From contig NZ_JADD01000018.1 in NCBI RefSeq assembly GCF_000518205.1, forward strand, positions 1-51,828: a DNA stretch of 51,828 nt. Reading direction: 5' to 3'. Origin of the DNA: Hutsoniella sourekii ATCC 700629. GTDB taxonomy: Bacteria; Bacillota; Bacilli; Lactobacillales; Aerococcaceae. This document shows, piece after piece, positions 9,970-18,705 of this stretch; the first letter of the stretch is position 1, and every line of letters begins with the position of its first letter. Below the pieces are notes generated by a model. It was not told where the DNA came from, made no database searches, and worked only from the letters and a program-made list of their open reading frames with translations. A program made the translations under genes and the position numbers.

Positions 9970-9990
9970 ACCACCAATTATTATGGTGGT
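9970..9990. repeat. Inverted repeat over the murT -10 box, candidate operator
   Basis: ACCACCA (9970-9976) and TGGTGGT (9984-9990) form perfect 7-bp arms around 7 bases. The palindrome covers the proposed -10 hexamer, so it would not be fully included in the murT RNA. This favours a protein-binding site over an RNA hairpin. Confidence 0.5.
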
Positions 9991-10008
9991 CTTTGGGGTT
10001 AAGGTCAA
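9980..10008 (-). promoter_or_regulatory. Promoter of murT
   Basis: On the minus strand TTGACC (10008-10003), a 17-bp spacer and CATAAT (9985-9980) precede the murT start by about 38 bases. Confidence 0.65.
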
Positions 10009-10070
10009 GAAAAAATGTTGGAATTTTTGTGGAGTATTGTTTCCTACTGTCTAACTATCTGAAATTCATG

Positions 10071-10146
10071 TATAATAGTTGAGGTTGAGTAAACATGATG
10101 CTTACTCAGGATAGTGGCTCCTTAAAGCAAGGAGTGGAGTTAGGAG
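10071..10146 (+). promoter_or_regulatory. tdk promoter (-10) and structured leader
   Basis: TATAAT lies at 10071-10076 without a clear -35. Downstream, TGAGTAA (10086-10092) pairs TTACTCA (10102-10108), and CTCCTT (10118-10123) pairs AAGGAG (10129-10134). The same CTCC could instead pair the true RBS TAGGAG at 10141-10146. The leader thus has an arrangement able to hide or expose the tdk RBS. Confidence 0.5.
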
Positions 10147-10153
10147 ATGTGAG

Positions 10154-10732
10154 ATGGCTAAATTATACTTTAAATACGGAACGATGAATAGTGGTAAGTC
10201 GCTTGAGATTATTAAGGTAGCTCATAATTATGAAGAGCAAGACAAGCCAGTAATGATTTTCACTAGTGCCTTGGATGACCGCCAAGAAGTGGGGAAAGTA
10301 TGGAGTCGAGCTAATTTTGAACGACCAGCTATTCCTATCTATTCTTCGACAAATATTTTTGAAGAAGTTGCCAAGGTCAAAAAAAGAATTTATTGTGTTT
10401 TAATTGATGAAGTGCAATTTCTGGACCGAGAACATATCATCCAACTCACACAAATATGCGACCAATTAAAAATTCCAGTGATGGCATTTGGTTTGAAAAA
10501 CGATTTTCAAAATAATTTGTTTGAAGGGTCACAGAACATGCTTGTCTATGCTGATAAGATAGAGGAAATTAAGACGATCTGTTGGTTCTGCGACAAGAAA
10601 GCAACGATGAACTTACGGCTAAATAATGGTCAACCTGTTTATGAAGGGGAGCAAATTCAAATTGGGGGAAATGATCAGTACTTACCTGTGTGTCGAAAAC
10701 ATTACAATGAACCTTGTATCAAGAGTCTTTAA
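10154..10732 (+). CDS. tdk: Thymidine kinase
   Basis: 192 aa type II thymidine kinase, which phosphorylates thymidine for nucleotide salvage in the cytoplasm. The P-loop GTMNSGKS is at about 9-16, the Walker B segment is IDEVQFL, and the lasso region carries the structural zinc cysteines CWFC and CRKHYNEPC. The ATG at 10154 has AGGAG seven bases upstream. It starts the run tdk-prfA-prmC-tsaC, in which prfA follows after 11 bases. The tdk-prfA-prmC order is common in low-GC Gram-positives. Confidence 0.95.
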   Translation: MAKLYFKYGTMNSGKSLEIIKVAHNYEEQDKPVMIFTSALDDRQEVGKVWSRANFERPAIPIYSSTNIFEEVAKVKKRIYCVLIDEVQFLDREHIIQLTQICDQLKIPVMAFGLKNDFQNNLFEGSQNMLVYADKIEEIKTICWFCDKKATMNLRLNNGQPVYEGEQIQIGGNDQYLPVCRKHYNEPCIKSL

Positions 10733-10743
10733 GGAGGAATTCA

Positions 10744-11823
10744 ATGTTTGAACAATTAGATAGTTTGATTATTCGCTATGAAGAAATTAACGAGATGTTA
10801 GCGGATCCTGAAGTTATTTCAGATAGTGATCGCCTGAGAGAGTTGACCATTGAAGAGGCCGACTTACGGCCAAAGGTTCAAAAGATCAAGCGCTACAAAG
10901 AAGTCGAAGAAGAAATTAAAGACACCGAGGAATTGTTACACGATACAAGTGACGAAGACTTAACGGAAATGGCTAAGGAAGAATTGACCAGCCTCAAGGA
11001 AGAAAAGGAAACATTAGAAGAAGAAATCACGCTCTTGATGCTTCCAGAAGACCCTAACGATGGCAAGAATATCATCATGGAAATTCGTGGGGCAGCGGGT
11101 GGTGATGAGGCCCAATTATTCGCTGGAGACCTTTTAAATATGTATACTCATTATGCAGACAAGCAAGGTTGGCGGACTGAGGTACTCGATGCTAATATCA
11201 CTGGTATTGGTGGTTATAAGGAAGTCACCCTGATGATTACCGGTCAAAACGTATATAGTAAACTAAAATTTGAAAATGGCGCCCACCGAGTTCAACGAGT
11301 ACCCGAGACAGAATCTCAAGGACGCGTTCATACCTCTACAGCCACTGTCGTGGTTATGCCAGAAGTTGAAGAAGTAGATTTTGAATTGGATCCTAAAGAT
11401 ATCCAAATGGATGTCTTCCGCGCCAGTGGGGCCGGTGGCCAGCACGTTAACAAAACAGAATCCGCTGTTCGCTTAACTCACCTTCCAACTGGCATCGTCG
11501 TGTCTATGCAAGACCAACGTTCACAACAACAAAACAGGGATAAGGCCATGAAAATTCTTTCGGCACGGGTATATGACAAGATTTCTTCAGAGGCCCAAGC
11601 TGAAATTGACCAAGAACGTAAATTAGCAGTTGGAACAGGGGACCGCTCGGAGCGTATTCGGACCTATAACTACCCCCAAAACCGGGTCACCGATCACCGA
11701 ATTGGTTTAACCATCCAACAATTGGATTCAATTATGGGGGGTAATTTAGATGAGATTGTTGATGCGCTTGTTCTATATGACCAAACGCAAAAATTGGAGG
11801 AATTGAATGGACCTAGCATCTAA
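10744..11823 (+). CDS. prfA: Peptide chain release factor 1
   Basis: 359 aa, the standard RF1 length. It recognises UAA and UAG in the ribosomal A site and triggers hydrolysis of the peptidyl-tRNA ester. The catalytic GGQ lies in [16 protein letters not shown], and the N-terminal third is the coiled helical domain. The ATG at 10744 follows AAGGAGGAATTCA; an in-frame ATG at 10714 is inside tdk and before this RBS. The 3' end overlaps prmC by 17 bp, coupling the factor to the enzyme that methylates its GGQ glutamine. Confidence 0.97.
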   Translation: MFEQLDSLIIRYEEINEMLADPEVISDSDRLRELTIEEADLRPKVQKIKRYKEVEEEIKDTEELLHDTSDEDLTEMAKEELTSLKEEKETLEEEITLLMLPEDPNDGKNIIMEIRGAAGGDEAQLFAGDLLNMYTHYADKQGWRTEVLDANITGIGGYKEVTLMITGQNVYSKLKFENGAHRVQRVPETESQGRVHTSTATVVVMPEVEEVDFELDPKDIQMDVFRASGAGGQHVNKTESAVRLTHLPTGIVVSMQDQRSQQQNRDKAMKILSARVYDKISSEAQAEIDQERKLAVGTGDRSERIRTYNYPQNRVTDHRIGLTIQQLDSIMGGNLDEIVDALVLYDQTQKLEELNGPSI

Positions 11824-12685
11824 CGCTAGCTTGAGGGAGGTCCATCAATGGTCACGTCATTTCTTAGAAAGACATGGCCATGATCCCGCCAGTAGCCAAC
11901 ACTTACTCCAGTGGCTTCTAGACATGACCTTAACAGATTGGGTCTTTCGCTTGAATCAGCCACTTTCATCTGATGAATTAGCCTGGGTTCACCAAGGCTT
12001 AAAACGATTAGTTGAGGATGAGCCTATTCAATATATAGTTGGTTATGGTGAATTTATGGGTGACCGCTTCAAGGTGACCCCGTCTACCTTGATTCCACGT
12101 GAGGAAACGAGTGGCTTAATCCAGATCGCTCAGGAATTACTTAGTTGTGAGCAAAGTTTAACGATTCTTGATATTGGAACGGGAAGTGGCATTTTAGCTA
12201 TCCAACTGGCTCGTACCTTTAAGCAAGCTCAGGTAACAGCTTTGGATATTTCTATTGATGCCTTGGAGGTAGCAAAAGAAAATGCCGAACAATATGGTTG
12301 TCAGATTCATTTTCTTGAAAGTGACTTGTGCCAAGAATTGGATCCGCATTCTAAATTTGATTTAATCGTGTCCAATCCACCTTATATCTCTTTGGCGGAA
12401 AAGGGCGAAATGGATGCAAGTGTTCGTCAGTACGAGCCCCCATCAGCCTTATATGCAGACCAACACGGGTTATATTATTATTATCAACTAGCTGAACAGT
12501 TACCTAAGCATATTCAAGATACAAGTTTGATTTTATTAGAAATTGGCTACCATCAAGGACCGGCAGTGCAAGCAATTTTTCAAGATGCCTTAGCAGGTCG
12601 TCGGGTTTCAATCAGACAAGATTGGAATGGCTTGGATCGATACGTCATTATAGAAGGAGTGGGAAGTCTTGAAGACAAGTCCTAG
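11807..12685 (+). CDS. prmC: Release factor glutamine methyltransferase PrmC
   Basis: 292 aa. It methylates the side-chain amide of the GGQ glutamine in RF1 and RF2 using SAM. An N-terminal helical substrate-binding domain (about 1-85) is followed by a Rossmann methyltransferase with [12 protein letters not shown] and the diagnostic NPPY motif in [12 protein letters not shown]. The start lies within prfA, with TTGGAGGAATTGA upstream. The 3' end overlaps the next gene by 17 bp. Confidence 0.95.
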   Translation: MDLASNASLREVHQWSRHFLERHGHDPASSQHLLQWLLDMTLTDWVFRLNQPLSSDELAWVHQGLKRLVEDEPIQYIVGYGEFMGDRFKVTPSTLIPREETSGLIQIAQELLSCEQSLTILDIGTGSGILAIQLARTFKQAQVTALDISIDALEVAKENAEQYGCQIHFLESDLCQELDPHSKFDLIVSNPPYISLAEKGEMDASVRQYEPPSALYADQHGLYYYYQLAEQLPKHIQDTSLILLEIGYHQGPAVQAIFQDALAGRRVSIRQDWNGLDRYVIIEGVGSLEDKS

Positions 12686-13721
12686 AGATACAAAAGTGTT
12701 TCAAGCTGATCAGTTGGATCAAGCAGCCCAGTTACTTCAAGCGGGAGAACTAGTCGCTTTTCCAACTGAGACGGTTTATGGTTTAGGCGCCATCGCCAAT
12801 AATGATCAGGCTGTTCGTTCAGTATATCAAGCCAAGGGTCGCCCGAGTGATAATCCATTAATTGTTCATGTCTGCAAGCAGGAGGGGATTGACCAATATG
12901 TCGAAGCTATTTCTCCCCAGGCACAAGTTCTAATGGATGAATTTTGGCCGGGTCCCTTGACAATCATATTTCCTTGCAAAAGAGGGATCTTCGCACCTAG
13001 TGTGACAGGGGGAATGGATACGGTCGCGATAAGAATGCCGAGACAAGCTTTAACTTTGGCTTTGATAGAGGAAGTCGGATTTCCTCTAGTTGGCCCGAGC
13101 GCTAATCTATCTGGAAAGCCATCACCAACTCAGGTTGACCACGTGTTGCATGATCTTGCAGGGCTTATTAGTGGGGTTGTAGCGAACAATCTTCCCTTTA
13201 CGGATATTGGTGTAGAGTCAACGGTCGTATATCCTGAGGCTGATCAAATTAGTATCTTACGTCCCGGCGCGATTACTCAGTCGATGATTCAAGCGGTGAG
13301 TGATCTACCTGTTATTGTCAAATCAGCCCATCAACAAATTGAATCAGCAACACCAGTGGCTAGTCCCGGTGTTAAATATCGACACTACTCACCTAAACAA
13401 CCAGTAGAAAGTGTTTCAAGTGATTATAGCTATCAAGATTGGAAGCGAATCATTGAAGGCTACCAGGAAATATCTATTGGGATTCTAGCCAGTCAAGAAA
13501 TAATCGATCATTTAAAAGATTGCCCCAATATTGTCTCTACTTATAGTTTAGGGAGTCATCAGGAAGCATTTATTGAAAGTGCGACGAGACATCTCTTTTC
13601 TGGACTACGCTCTTTGGAAGAAAGTGATTGTCAATTGATTTTAGTTGAGCTACTAGCTAATGAAGAAGCTAGTCAGGCTTACTTAAACCGATTATCTAAA
13701 GCGAGTAGAAATATGCTATAA
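12669..13721 (+). CDS. L-threonylcarbamoyladenylate synthase (Sua5/TsaC, two-domain form)
   Basis: 350 aa. It makes threonylcarbamoyl-AMP from Thr, bicarbonate and ATP for t6A37 modification of ANN-decoding tRNAs. The YrdC domain spans about 10-200, with PTETVYGLGA, KGRPSDNPLIVHV and the GPSANLSGKPSPT block. A linker leads to the Sua5 domain at about 230-345, with SPGVKYRHYSP at its boundary. This is the Sua5/YwlC architecture rather than short TsaC. The start is TTG at 12669, nine bases after AAGGAG, inside the prmC 3' end. Its stop codon overlaps the upp promoter -10. Confidence 0.93.
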   Translation: MKTSPRDTKVFQADQLDQAAQLLQAGELVAFPTETVYGLGAIANNDQAVRSVYQAKGRPSDNPLIVHVCKQEGIDQYVEAISPQAQVLMDEFWPGPLTIIFPCKRGIFAPSVTGGMDTVAIRMPRQALTLALIEEVGFPLVGPSANLSGKPSPTQVDHVLHDLAGLISGVVANNLPFTDIGVESTVVYPEADQISILRPGAITQSMIQAVSDLPVIVKSAHQQIESATPVASPGVKYRHYSPKQPVESVSSDYSYQDWKRIIEGYQEISIGILASQEIIDHLKDCPNIVSTYSLGSHQEAFIESATRHLFSGLRSLEESDCQLILVELLANEEASQAYLNRLSKASRNML

Positions 13722-13722
13722 T
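13714..13722 (+). promoter_or_regulatory. Extended -10 promoter for upp
   Basis: TGCTATAAT (TGn plus perfect TATAAT at 13717-13722) ends one base past the stop codon of the upstream gene. No good -35 is seen, as is common with extended -10 promoters. Confidence 0.65.
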
Positions 13723-13757
13723 AATTTAGAATTAAGAAGATTTAAGGAGGAAAAGAA

Positions 13758-14396
13758 ATGGCAAAAGTAAAAGTTTTAGACCACCCATTAATTCAGCATA
13801 AATTATCAATCTTACGTGATGAAAATACCTCTACTAAGGACTTTCGCGAGGTCACTAACGAGATTGGTATGTTGATGGTTTATGAAATCACCCGAGATCT
13901 TCCTTTAGAAGATATTGAGATTCAAACCCCAATTACTCGTTCTACGCAAAAGCACCTAGCTGGAAAAAAATTAGCCTTAGTCCCAATCTTACGTGCGGGT
14001 CTGGGGATGGTGGATGGGATTCTTCGTTTGATTCCAGCTGCTCGGGTCGGACATATTGGAATGTACCGGGATCCGGAAACATTAGAAGCCGTTGAATATT
14101 TTGCCAAGTTGCCACAAGATATTTCTGAACGTCAAGTTTTTGTAGTTGACCCAATGTTGGCTACGGGTGCTTCTGCGATTGCTGCCTTAGATCAGCTAGT
14201 GAATAAGTATGAAGTTAAACCTGAAAATATCTCATTTGTTTGTCTGGTATCTGCCCCAGAAGGTGTTGAGGCTATCAAGCAAGCTCATCCAGAAGTTGAT
14301 ATTTATACTGCAGCCTTGGATGAAAAGTTAAATGACCATGGCTACATTGTGCCTGGCTTGGGTGATGCCGGCGACCGGATTTTTGGAACAAAATAA
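13758..14396 (+). CDS. upp: Uracil phosphoribosyltransferase
   Basis: 212 aa, close to the usual 209. It makes UMP from uracil and PRPP in pyrimidine salvage. The PRPP loop is visible as [15 protein letters not shown], and the C-terminal uracil-binding segment as [18 protein letters not shown]. The RBS AAGGAGG precedes the ATG. It has its own extended -10 promoter and terminator, so it can be expressed apart from the prfA group. Confidence 0.97.
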   Translation: MAKVKVLDHPLIQHKLSILRDENTSTKDFREVTNEIGMLMVYEITRDLPLEDIEIQTPITRSTQKHLAGKKLALVPILRAGLGMVDGILRLIPAARVGHIGMYRDPETLEAVEYFAKLPQDISERQVFVVDPMLATGASAIAALDQLVNKYEVKPENISFVCLVSAPEGVEAIKQAHPEVDIYTAALDEKLNDHGYIVPGLGDAGDRIFGTK

Positions 14397-14403
14397 ATTT
14401 TCC

Positions 14404-14448
14404 AGACATCTCTCCACTAAAAATTTTAGGGGTGGGATGTCTTTTTTT
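14404..14448 (+). terminator. Terminator after upp
   Basis: AGACATC pairs GATGTCT, extended inward by TCTCCACTAAAA/TTTTAGGGGTGGG-type pairs, and is followed by a T run. Confidence 0.88.
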
Positions 14449-14462
14449 AGGAGGGGTGTTAG

Positions 14463-15707
14463 GTGAATTTATTTAGTGGTTTTTATAAGTTATCTCCTGA
14501 AGAAAGATTAGAACGGCTAGAAGAATTAAAACTCATTGACTCTGTCAAAAAAGTGACTTTGCCAGAAGAATTGGCCATGACTATGAGTGAAAATTATCTA
14601 TTTAATTTTGAGTTACCTTTAGGGGTTGCAGTCAACTTCAATGTCAATGATAAGCAGTACGTTGTTCCGATGGTAATCGAAGAGCCCTCAGTTGTAGCAG
14701 CAGCTAGCAATGCAGCTAAGATCCTTCGATCATTTACAGGAGTTTTTCCCAAGCGTGAATTAATTGGGCAAATCATTATTACGGACATTAGTGATTCTGA
14801 TAGAATGATTGATAGGCTAAATCAGCATAAAGAATATCTCTTGGAACAAGCTCGGTCAGTGAATCTTTCGATGATTAAGCGTGGTGGTGGTCCGAAAGAT
14901 ATCTTTTTTGACCAGTATCAAGGAGCAGTCAGTCTTTATTTGACTTATGATTCTTGTGATGCGATGGGAGCTAATGCTATTAACACGACCTTGGAACATT
15001 TAACTAGTTATGTTGAGTCTCTAATTGATTCTCCAGTGTTGATGGCTATCTTGTCTAACTATAATCCTGATGCAACTGTTAAGGTGACTAGTCAAGTTTC
15101 TTTTAACGACTTAGGATCCAATTCAGAAGCTGGTTTTGAATTAGCAAAACGGATTGTAGCTGCAAGTGAATATGCTAAATTAGATCCCTATCGAGCTGTG
15201 ACTCATAATAAGGGAATTATGAATGGTATTGATGCTTTATTACTAGCTACAGGTAATGATTTTAGAGCCGTAGAAGCGGCTTGTCATGCCTTCGCCAGTC
15301 GAGAGGGTAGCTATCAAGGCTTAAGCAATTGGTCACTTGATTTGACTGGTCAACAGCTTGTTGGACATCTCGAACTACCAATCAATCTAGCTACACTTGG
15401 AGGAACGATTGGCGTCAACCCGACGGCTCAATGGTCGCTGGATTTGCTAGGACGACCCAGCGCCAAAGAATTATCCATTCTAGCATGTTCAGTAGGTTTA
15501 GCTTCCAATTTTGCAGCCTTAAAGGCCCTAGTTAGCGAAGGCATCCAGAGAGGACATATGAGCCTTCAAAGTCGTGTCTTGGCTGCCCAGGCGGGGGCTA
15601 TTGGAGAAGAAATTGATGATTTAAGTCGTCAACTCAATCAGTCTGGACAAATTAATAGACAGCAGGCCTATCACTTATTAAATAAAATGCGCAGAAAGGA
15701 GATGTGA
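14463..15707 (+). CDS. mvaA: Hydroxymethylglutaryl-CoA reductase, class II
   Basis: 414 aa. It reduces HMG-CoA to mevalonate for isoprenoid synthesis. Class II features are visible: the ENxLF start, the catalytic Glu in EEPSVVAAAS, the catalytic Lys in THNKGIMNGIDA, Asp in ATGNDFRAVEA, and the general-acid His in QRGHMSLQSR near the end. The enzyme stands alone, not fused to acetoacetyl-CoA thiolase as in enterococcal MvaE, and no thiolase gene is in the window. The start is GTG at 14463, with AGGAGGGG upstream. The next gene starts one base after the stop, so mvaA and mvaS are one operon. Confidence 0.95.
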   Translation: MNLFSGFYKLSPEERLERLEELKLIDSVKKVTLPEELAMTMSENYLFNFELPLGVAVNFNVNDKQYVVPMVIEEPSVVAAASNAAKILRSFTGVFPKRELIGQIIITDISDSDRMIDRLNQHKEYLLEQARSVNLSMIKRGGGPKDIFFDQYQGAVSLYLTYDSCDAMGANAINTTLEHLTSYVESLIDSPVLMAILSNYNPDATVKVTSQVSFNDLGSNSEAGFELAKRIVAASEYAKLDPYRAVTHNKGIMNGIDALLLATGNDFRAVEAACHAFASREGSYQGLSNWSLDLTGQQLVGHLELPINLATLGGTIGVNPTAQWSLDLLGRPSAKELSILACSVGLASNFAALKALVSEGIQRGHMSLQSRVLAAQAGAIGEEIDDLSRQLNQSGQINRQQAYHLLNKMRRKEM

Positions 15708-15708
15708 A

Positions 15709-16896
15709 ATGACAATAGGTATTGAAAAAATAGGTTTGTATATTCCTAGTTACTATCTAGATATGGTAGCATTAGCTGCGGAAAGAGGAGTAGATCCCAA
15801 CAAATTTATTATAGGTATCGGTCAAGAGGAGATGGCAGTTCCCGGCCCTAATGAAGACATTGTCAGTATGGCTGCTAATGCGGCAGACTCGATTTTAGAT
15901 TCTGAAGATAAACAGTTGATTGATCAAGTTATTTTTGCCACTGAATCTGCTTTTGATTATTCAAAAGCAGCAGCCACCTACGTACATGATTTATTGGAGA
16001 TTCAAGCTTTTGCTAAAGCATATGAAGTCAAGCAAGCTTGTTATGCAGGAACAGCGGCTTTATTGGCCGGTAGAGATTATATTGCCAATAATCCTGGACG
16101 TAAAGTTCTGGTACTAATGGCCGATATTTCAAGATATGGCTTAGCTAGTTCTGGAGAACCTACTCAAGGAGCAGGGGCAGTCGCGATTCTCTTGAGCGAC
16201 CAAGCTCAAATTTTGGCTCTAGATAACCACTCTCTAGCTTATACTAGCCACGCGCACGATTTTTGGCGACCAACAGATTCTGAATATGCACTTGTTGATG
16301 GTCATGGATCGACAGCCTTATATCAAGAAATATTTGTTGAGATTATCCGTGAGTACCAAAACCGTTATCCTAACCTTTTAGAAGAAATTACTAGTATCTA
16401 TTTCCATTTGCCATTCACTAAAATGGGGCAAAAAGCTCTAGGGGCGGTTAAGGAAAAGCTAGAGGACCGGTTGACTAGTGACCGAGTAGATAAGTGGCTC
16501 CATCGTTATCAAGCAAGTCGTATTTTAGGTTCAAAAATTGGAAACACTTATACTGCTTCCTTATACATTAGTTTTCTATCAGCCCTCTTATTTGATCATG
16601 AGCTTCAAGTAGGTGAGCGAATTGCCTTCTTTTCTTATGGATCTGGAGCTGTGGCTGAGCTGTTTACAGGTCGTTTACTGCCCGGTTTTGAACAGGTGGT
16701 TAATAGCGACTCGATAAAGCATCTGTTTGAAGATCGGCAGTCTGTTAGCGTGGCTCAATATGAAGAGCTTTATCTGGATCAAGTCAATAGTTCCAGCAAC
16801 CGTATATTTAGCCCGTTAAAGGGTAAGCGAAGATTTTATCTTCATCAAGTCCAAGATCAAATAAGAATCTATGGCGATAATAAAAAAGATAAATAA
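15709..16896 (+). CDS. mvaS: Hydroxymethylglutaryl-CoA synthase
   Basis: 395 aa thiolase-fold enzyme that condenses acetyl-CoA with acetoacetyl-CoA to HMG-CoA. The N-terminal IGIEKIGLYIP and the nucleophile Cys in VKQACYAGTAAL are clear. The catalytic Glu (FATESAFDYSKA) and the His in YFHLPFTKMGQKAL are also present. RBS AAGGAGATGTGA overlaps the mvaA stop. Mevalonate made by this pair feeds undecaprenyl phosphate, linking it to UppP and the wall genes downstream. Confidence 0.95.
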   Translation: MTIGIEKIGLYIPSYYLDMVALAAERGVDPNKFIIGIGQEEMAVPGPNEDIVSMAANAADSILDSEDKQLIDQVIFATESAFDYSKAAATYVHDLLEIQAFAKAYEVKQACYAGTAALLAGRDYIANNPGRKVLVLMADISRYGLASSGEPTQGAGAVAILLSDQAQILALDNHSLAYTSHAHDFWRPTDSEYALVDGHGSTALYQEIFVEIIREYQNRYPNLLEEITSIYFHLPFTKMGQKALGAVKEKLEDRLTSDRVDKWLHRYQASRILGSKIGNTYTASLYISFLSALLFDHELQVGERIAFFSYGSGAVAELFTGRLLPGFEQVVNSDSIKHLFEDRQSVSVAQYEELYLDQVNSSSNRIFSPLKGKRRFYLHQVQDQIRIYGDNKKDK

Positions 16897-16907
16897 AATA
16901 ATAAATA

Positions 16908-16952
16908 GGACACTATGGAGTCTTTCATTGAAATTTCATATGTGTCTTTTTT
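16908..16952 (+). terminator. Terminator after mvaS
   Basis: GACACTATG can pair with CATATGTGTC across a 20-base internal loop, and a T run follows. The stem is imperfect. Confidence 0.6.
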
Positions 16953-17041
16953 AATGGCTTCAAATGCTGAATGAAGTAGGTTGGCCTCTATTCAGTCAGA
17001 TGACAGTTAACAAAAAGGACAACTTGGAATTTTTATTTAAT

Positions 17042-17069
17042 TTGAATTAATTAGCTTTTATGCTATTAT
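17042..17069 (+). promoter_or_regulatory. Promoter for the DUF1146-murA-mreBH-epuA group
   Basis: TTGAAT (17042-17047), a 16-bp spacer and TATTAT (17064-17069), with TGC directly before the -10 (extended -10). Confidence 0.55.
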
Positions 17070-17094
17070 AAATTTGAGCTAGGAGGCGAATTTT

Positions 17095-17328
17095 GTGACA
17101 ATATTTTATGGTATGGCAGTACTCATTGTTCGCATTACTTTCGTATTCTTGAGCTACTTTATTTTGCGAGGTCTCAATTGGCGTGAATTACTGTCCAATC
17201 GAAACTTTTATTTAGCTCAGTACTTATGTCTTTTAACAAGTATCGCTTTAGGTCATTTAGTGGGGTCTTTTTTTATCACCACTATTGAGATTTTAAGAGA
17301 CACTTTCCTGGCTATTTATTACAATTGA
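17095..17328 (+). CDS. DUF1146 family small membrane protein (YwzB-like)
   Basis: 77 aa with two hydrophobic helices (about 5-24 and 43-65) separated by a basic-polar loop with [14 protein letters not shown]1146 genes commonly sit directly before murA in Firmicutes, as here; their role is unknown. The start is GTG at 17095 after CTAGGAGGCG. The gene ends 59 bases before murA, and the gap holds an inverted repeat. Confidence 0.85.
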   Translation: MTIFYGMAVLIVRITFVFLSYFILRGLNWRELLSNRNFYLAQYLCLLTSIALGHLVGSFFITTIEILRDTFLAIYYN

Positions 17329-17335
17329 TAGTTGA

Positions 17336-17365
17336 ATCTGAAGTCGCTCCAACTTCAGATTTTCT
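17336..17365 (+). terminator. Inverted repeat between DUF1146 gene and murA, possible attenuator
   Basis: A perfect 9-bp repeat, ATCTGAAGT (17336-17344) and ACTTCAGAT (17352-17360), encloses 7 bases and is followed by TTTCTT. It resembles a weak terminator placed just before the murA RBS, so it may set the ratio of DUF1146 to murA transcript. Confidence 0.6.
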
Positions 17366-17387
17366 TAACAAAGGAGAATTATTAATA

Positions 17388-18686
17388 ATGGAAGAAATTA
17401 TTGTACAAGGTGGTCAACGACTTGAAGGAATTGTAAAGGTTGAAGGTGCTAAGAATGCTGTCTTACCTATTTTGGCTGCTAGTATCTTAGCTCAGGACAG
17501 CCCAACAATTCTGAAGAACGTCCCCATCTTGTCTGATGTTTTTACTCTTAATGAATTATTAAATAATATCAATGTAAAAACTGACTTTGATCAAGCTACC
17601 AATACTATGACCTTAGATGCAACTGGAGACGTTGCGTCAATTGCTGATTACGATTTTGTCTCTAAGATGCGCGCTTCAATTGTGGTTATGGGTCCTTTAT
17701 TAGCTCGTTATGGTCACGCCAAGGTTGCTTTACCTGGAGGCTGTGCGATTGGGACACGTCCAATTGACCTACACTTGAAGGGGTTCGAGGCTTTGGGCGC
17801 TAAGATAGATAGTCAATCAGGCTATGTGGAAGCTTCATGTGACCAATTAGTTGGGGCTCGAATCTATTTGGATTTTCCAAGTGTCGGGGCTACTGAGAAT
17901 ATCATGATGGCTGCTACAATGGCAAAAGGAGTAACAATTCTAGAAAATGTGGCTCAGGAGCCTGAAATTGTGGATTTAGCTAACTTCCTTAATAAGATGG
18001 GAGCCAAAGTGACAGGCGCAGGTACTGAGATCATCAAAATTCAAGGAGTTGAAAAACTTCATGGAACCCAGCATAGTGTGATTCCTGACCGAATTGAGGC
18101 AGGGACATTTATGGTAGCAGCTGCTGTAACTGGCGGAGATGTACTTGTAGAAGGAGCTATTCGTGACCATAATCGCCCACTTATTAGTAAGTTAGAAGAA
18201 ATGGGCGTTAAATTTGAAGAATATCAAAATGGTATCCGAGTATTTGGCCCAGACAAGCTAAAAGCGACTGATGTAAAAACACTTCCATATCCTGGCTTTC
18301 CGACAGATATGCAATCGCAAATGACCATTGCTCAATTATTAGCAGAAGGCACTAGTGCCTTGAATGAGACGGTTTTTGAAAATCGTTTTATGCATTTTGA
18401 AGAATTACGTCGAATGGGAGCTAAATTTACGATTGAACGTCAAACTGTCATTATGTACGGACCTAATCATTTAACAGGTGCCCGCGTTAAGGCTACTGAT
18501 TTAAGAGCAGCCGCCGCTCTTGTTATTGCTGGCTTATGTGCAGAAGGAATTACGCGTGTTAGTGAATTGAAGTATTTAGACCGAGGTTATTATCGTTTCC
18601 ATGAAAAATTAAAAGACCTAGGTGCTAATATTGAACGGATTAAGCATAGTCAAGACGTTCAGGTGAGTGATAAAGTTAGAATATAG
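17388..18686 (+). CDS. murA: UDP-N-acetylglucosamine 1-carboxyvinyltransferase MurA
   Basis: 432 aa. It transfers enolpyruvate from PEP to UDP-GlcNAc, the first committed step of peptidoglycan synthesis. Lys22-Asn23 lie in EGAKNAVLP, and the PEP/fosfomycin-reactive Cys is Cys119 in [15 protein letters not shown], so the enzyme should be fosfomycin-sensitive at this site. The ATG at 17388 is preceded by AAAGGAG. The frame is open 63 bases upstream but that segment contains the inverted repeat and has no RBS. Only one murA is in the window; Firmicutes often have two. Confidence 0.96.
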   Translation: MEEIIVQGGQRLEGIVKVEGAKNAVLPILAASILAQDSPTILKNVPILSDVFTLNELLNNINVKTDFDQATNTMTLDATGDVASIADYDFVSKMRASIVVMGPLLARYGHAKVALPGGCAIGTRPIDLHLKGFEALGAKIDSQSGYVEASCDQLVGARIYLDFPSVGATENIMMAATMAKGVTILENVAQEPEIVDLANFLNKMGAKVTGAGTEIIKIQGVEKLHGTQHSVIPDRIEAGTFMVAAAVTGGDVLVEGAIRDHNRPLISKLEEMGVKFEEYQNGIRVFGPDKLKATDVKTLPYPGFPTDMQSQMTIAQLLAEGTSALNETVFENRFMHFEELRRMGAKFTIERQTVIMYGPNHLTGARVKATDLRAAAALVIAGLCAEGITRVSELKYLDRGYYRFHEKLKDLGANIERIKHSQDVQVSDKVRI

Positions 18687-18705
18687 TATGAATTGAGGCT
18701 TAGAC

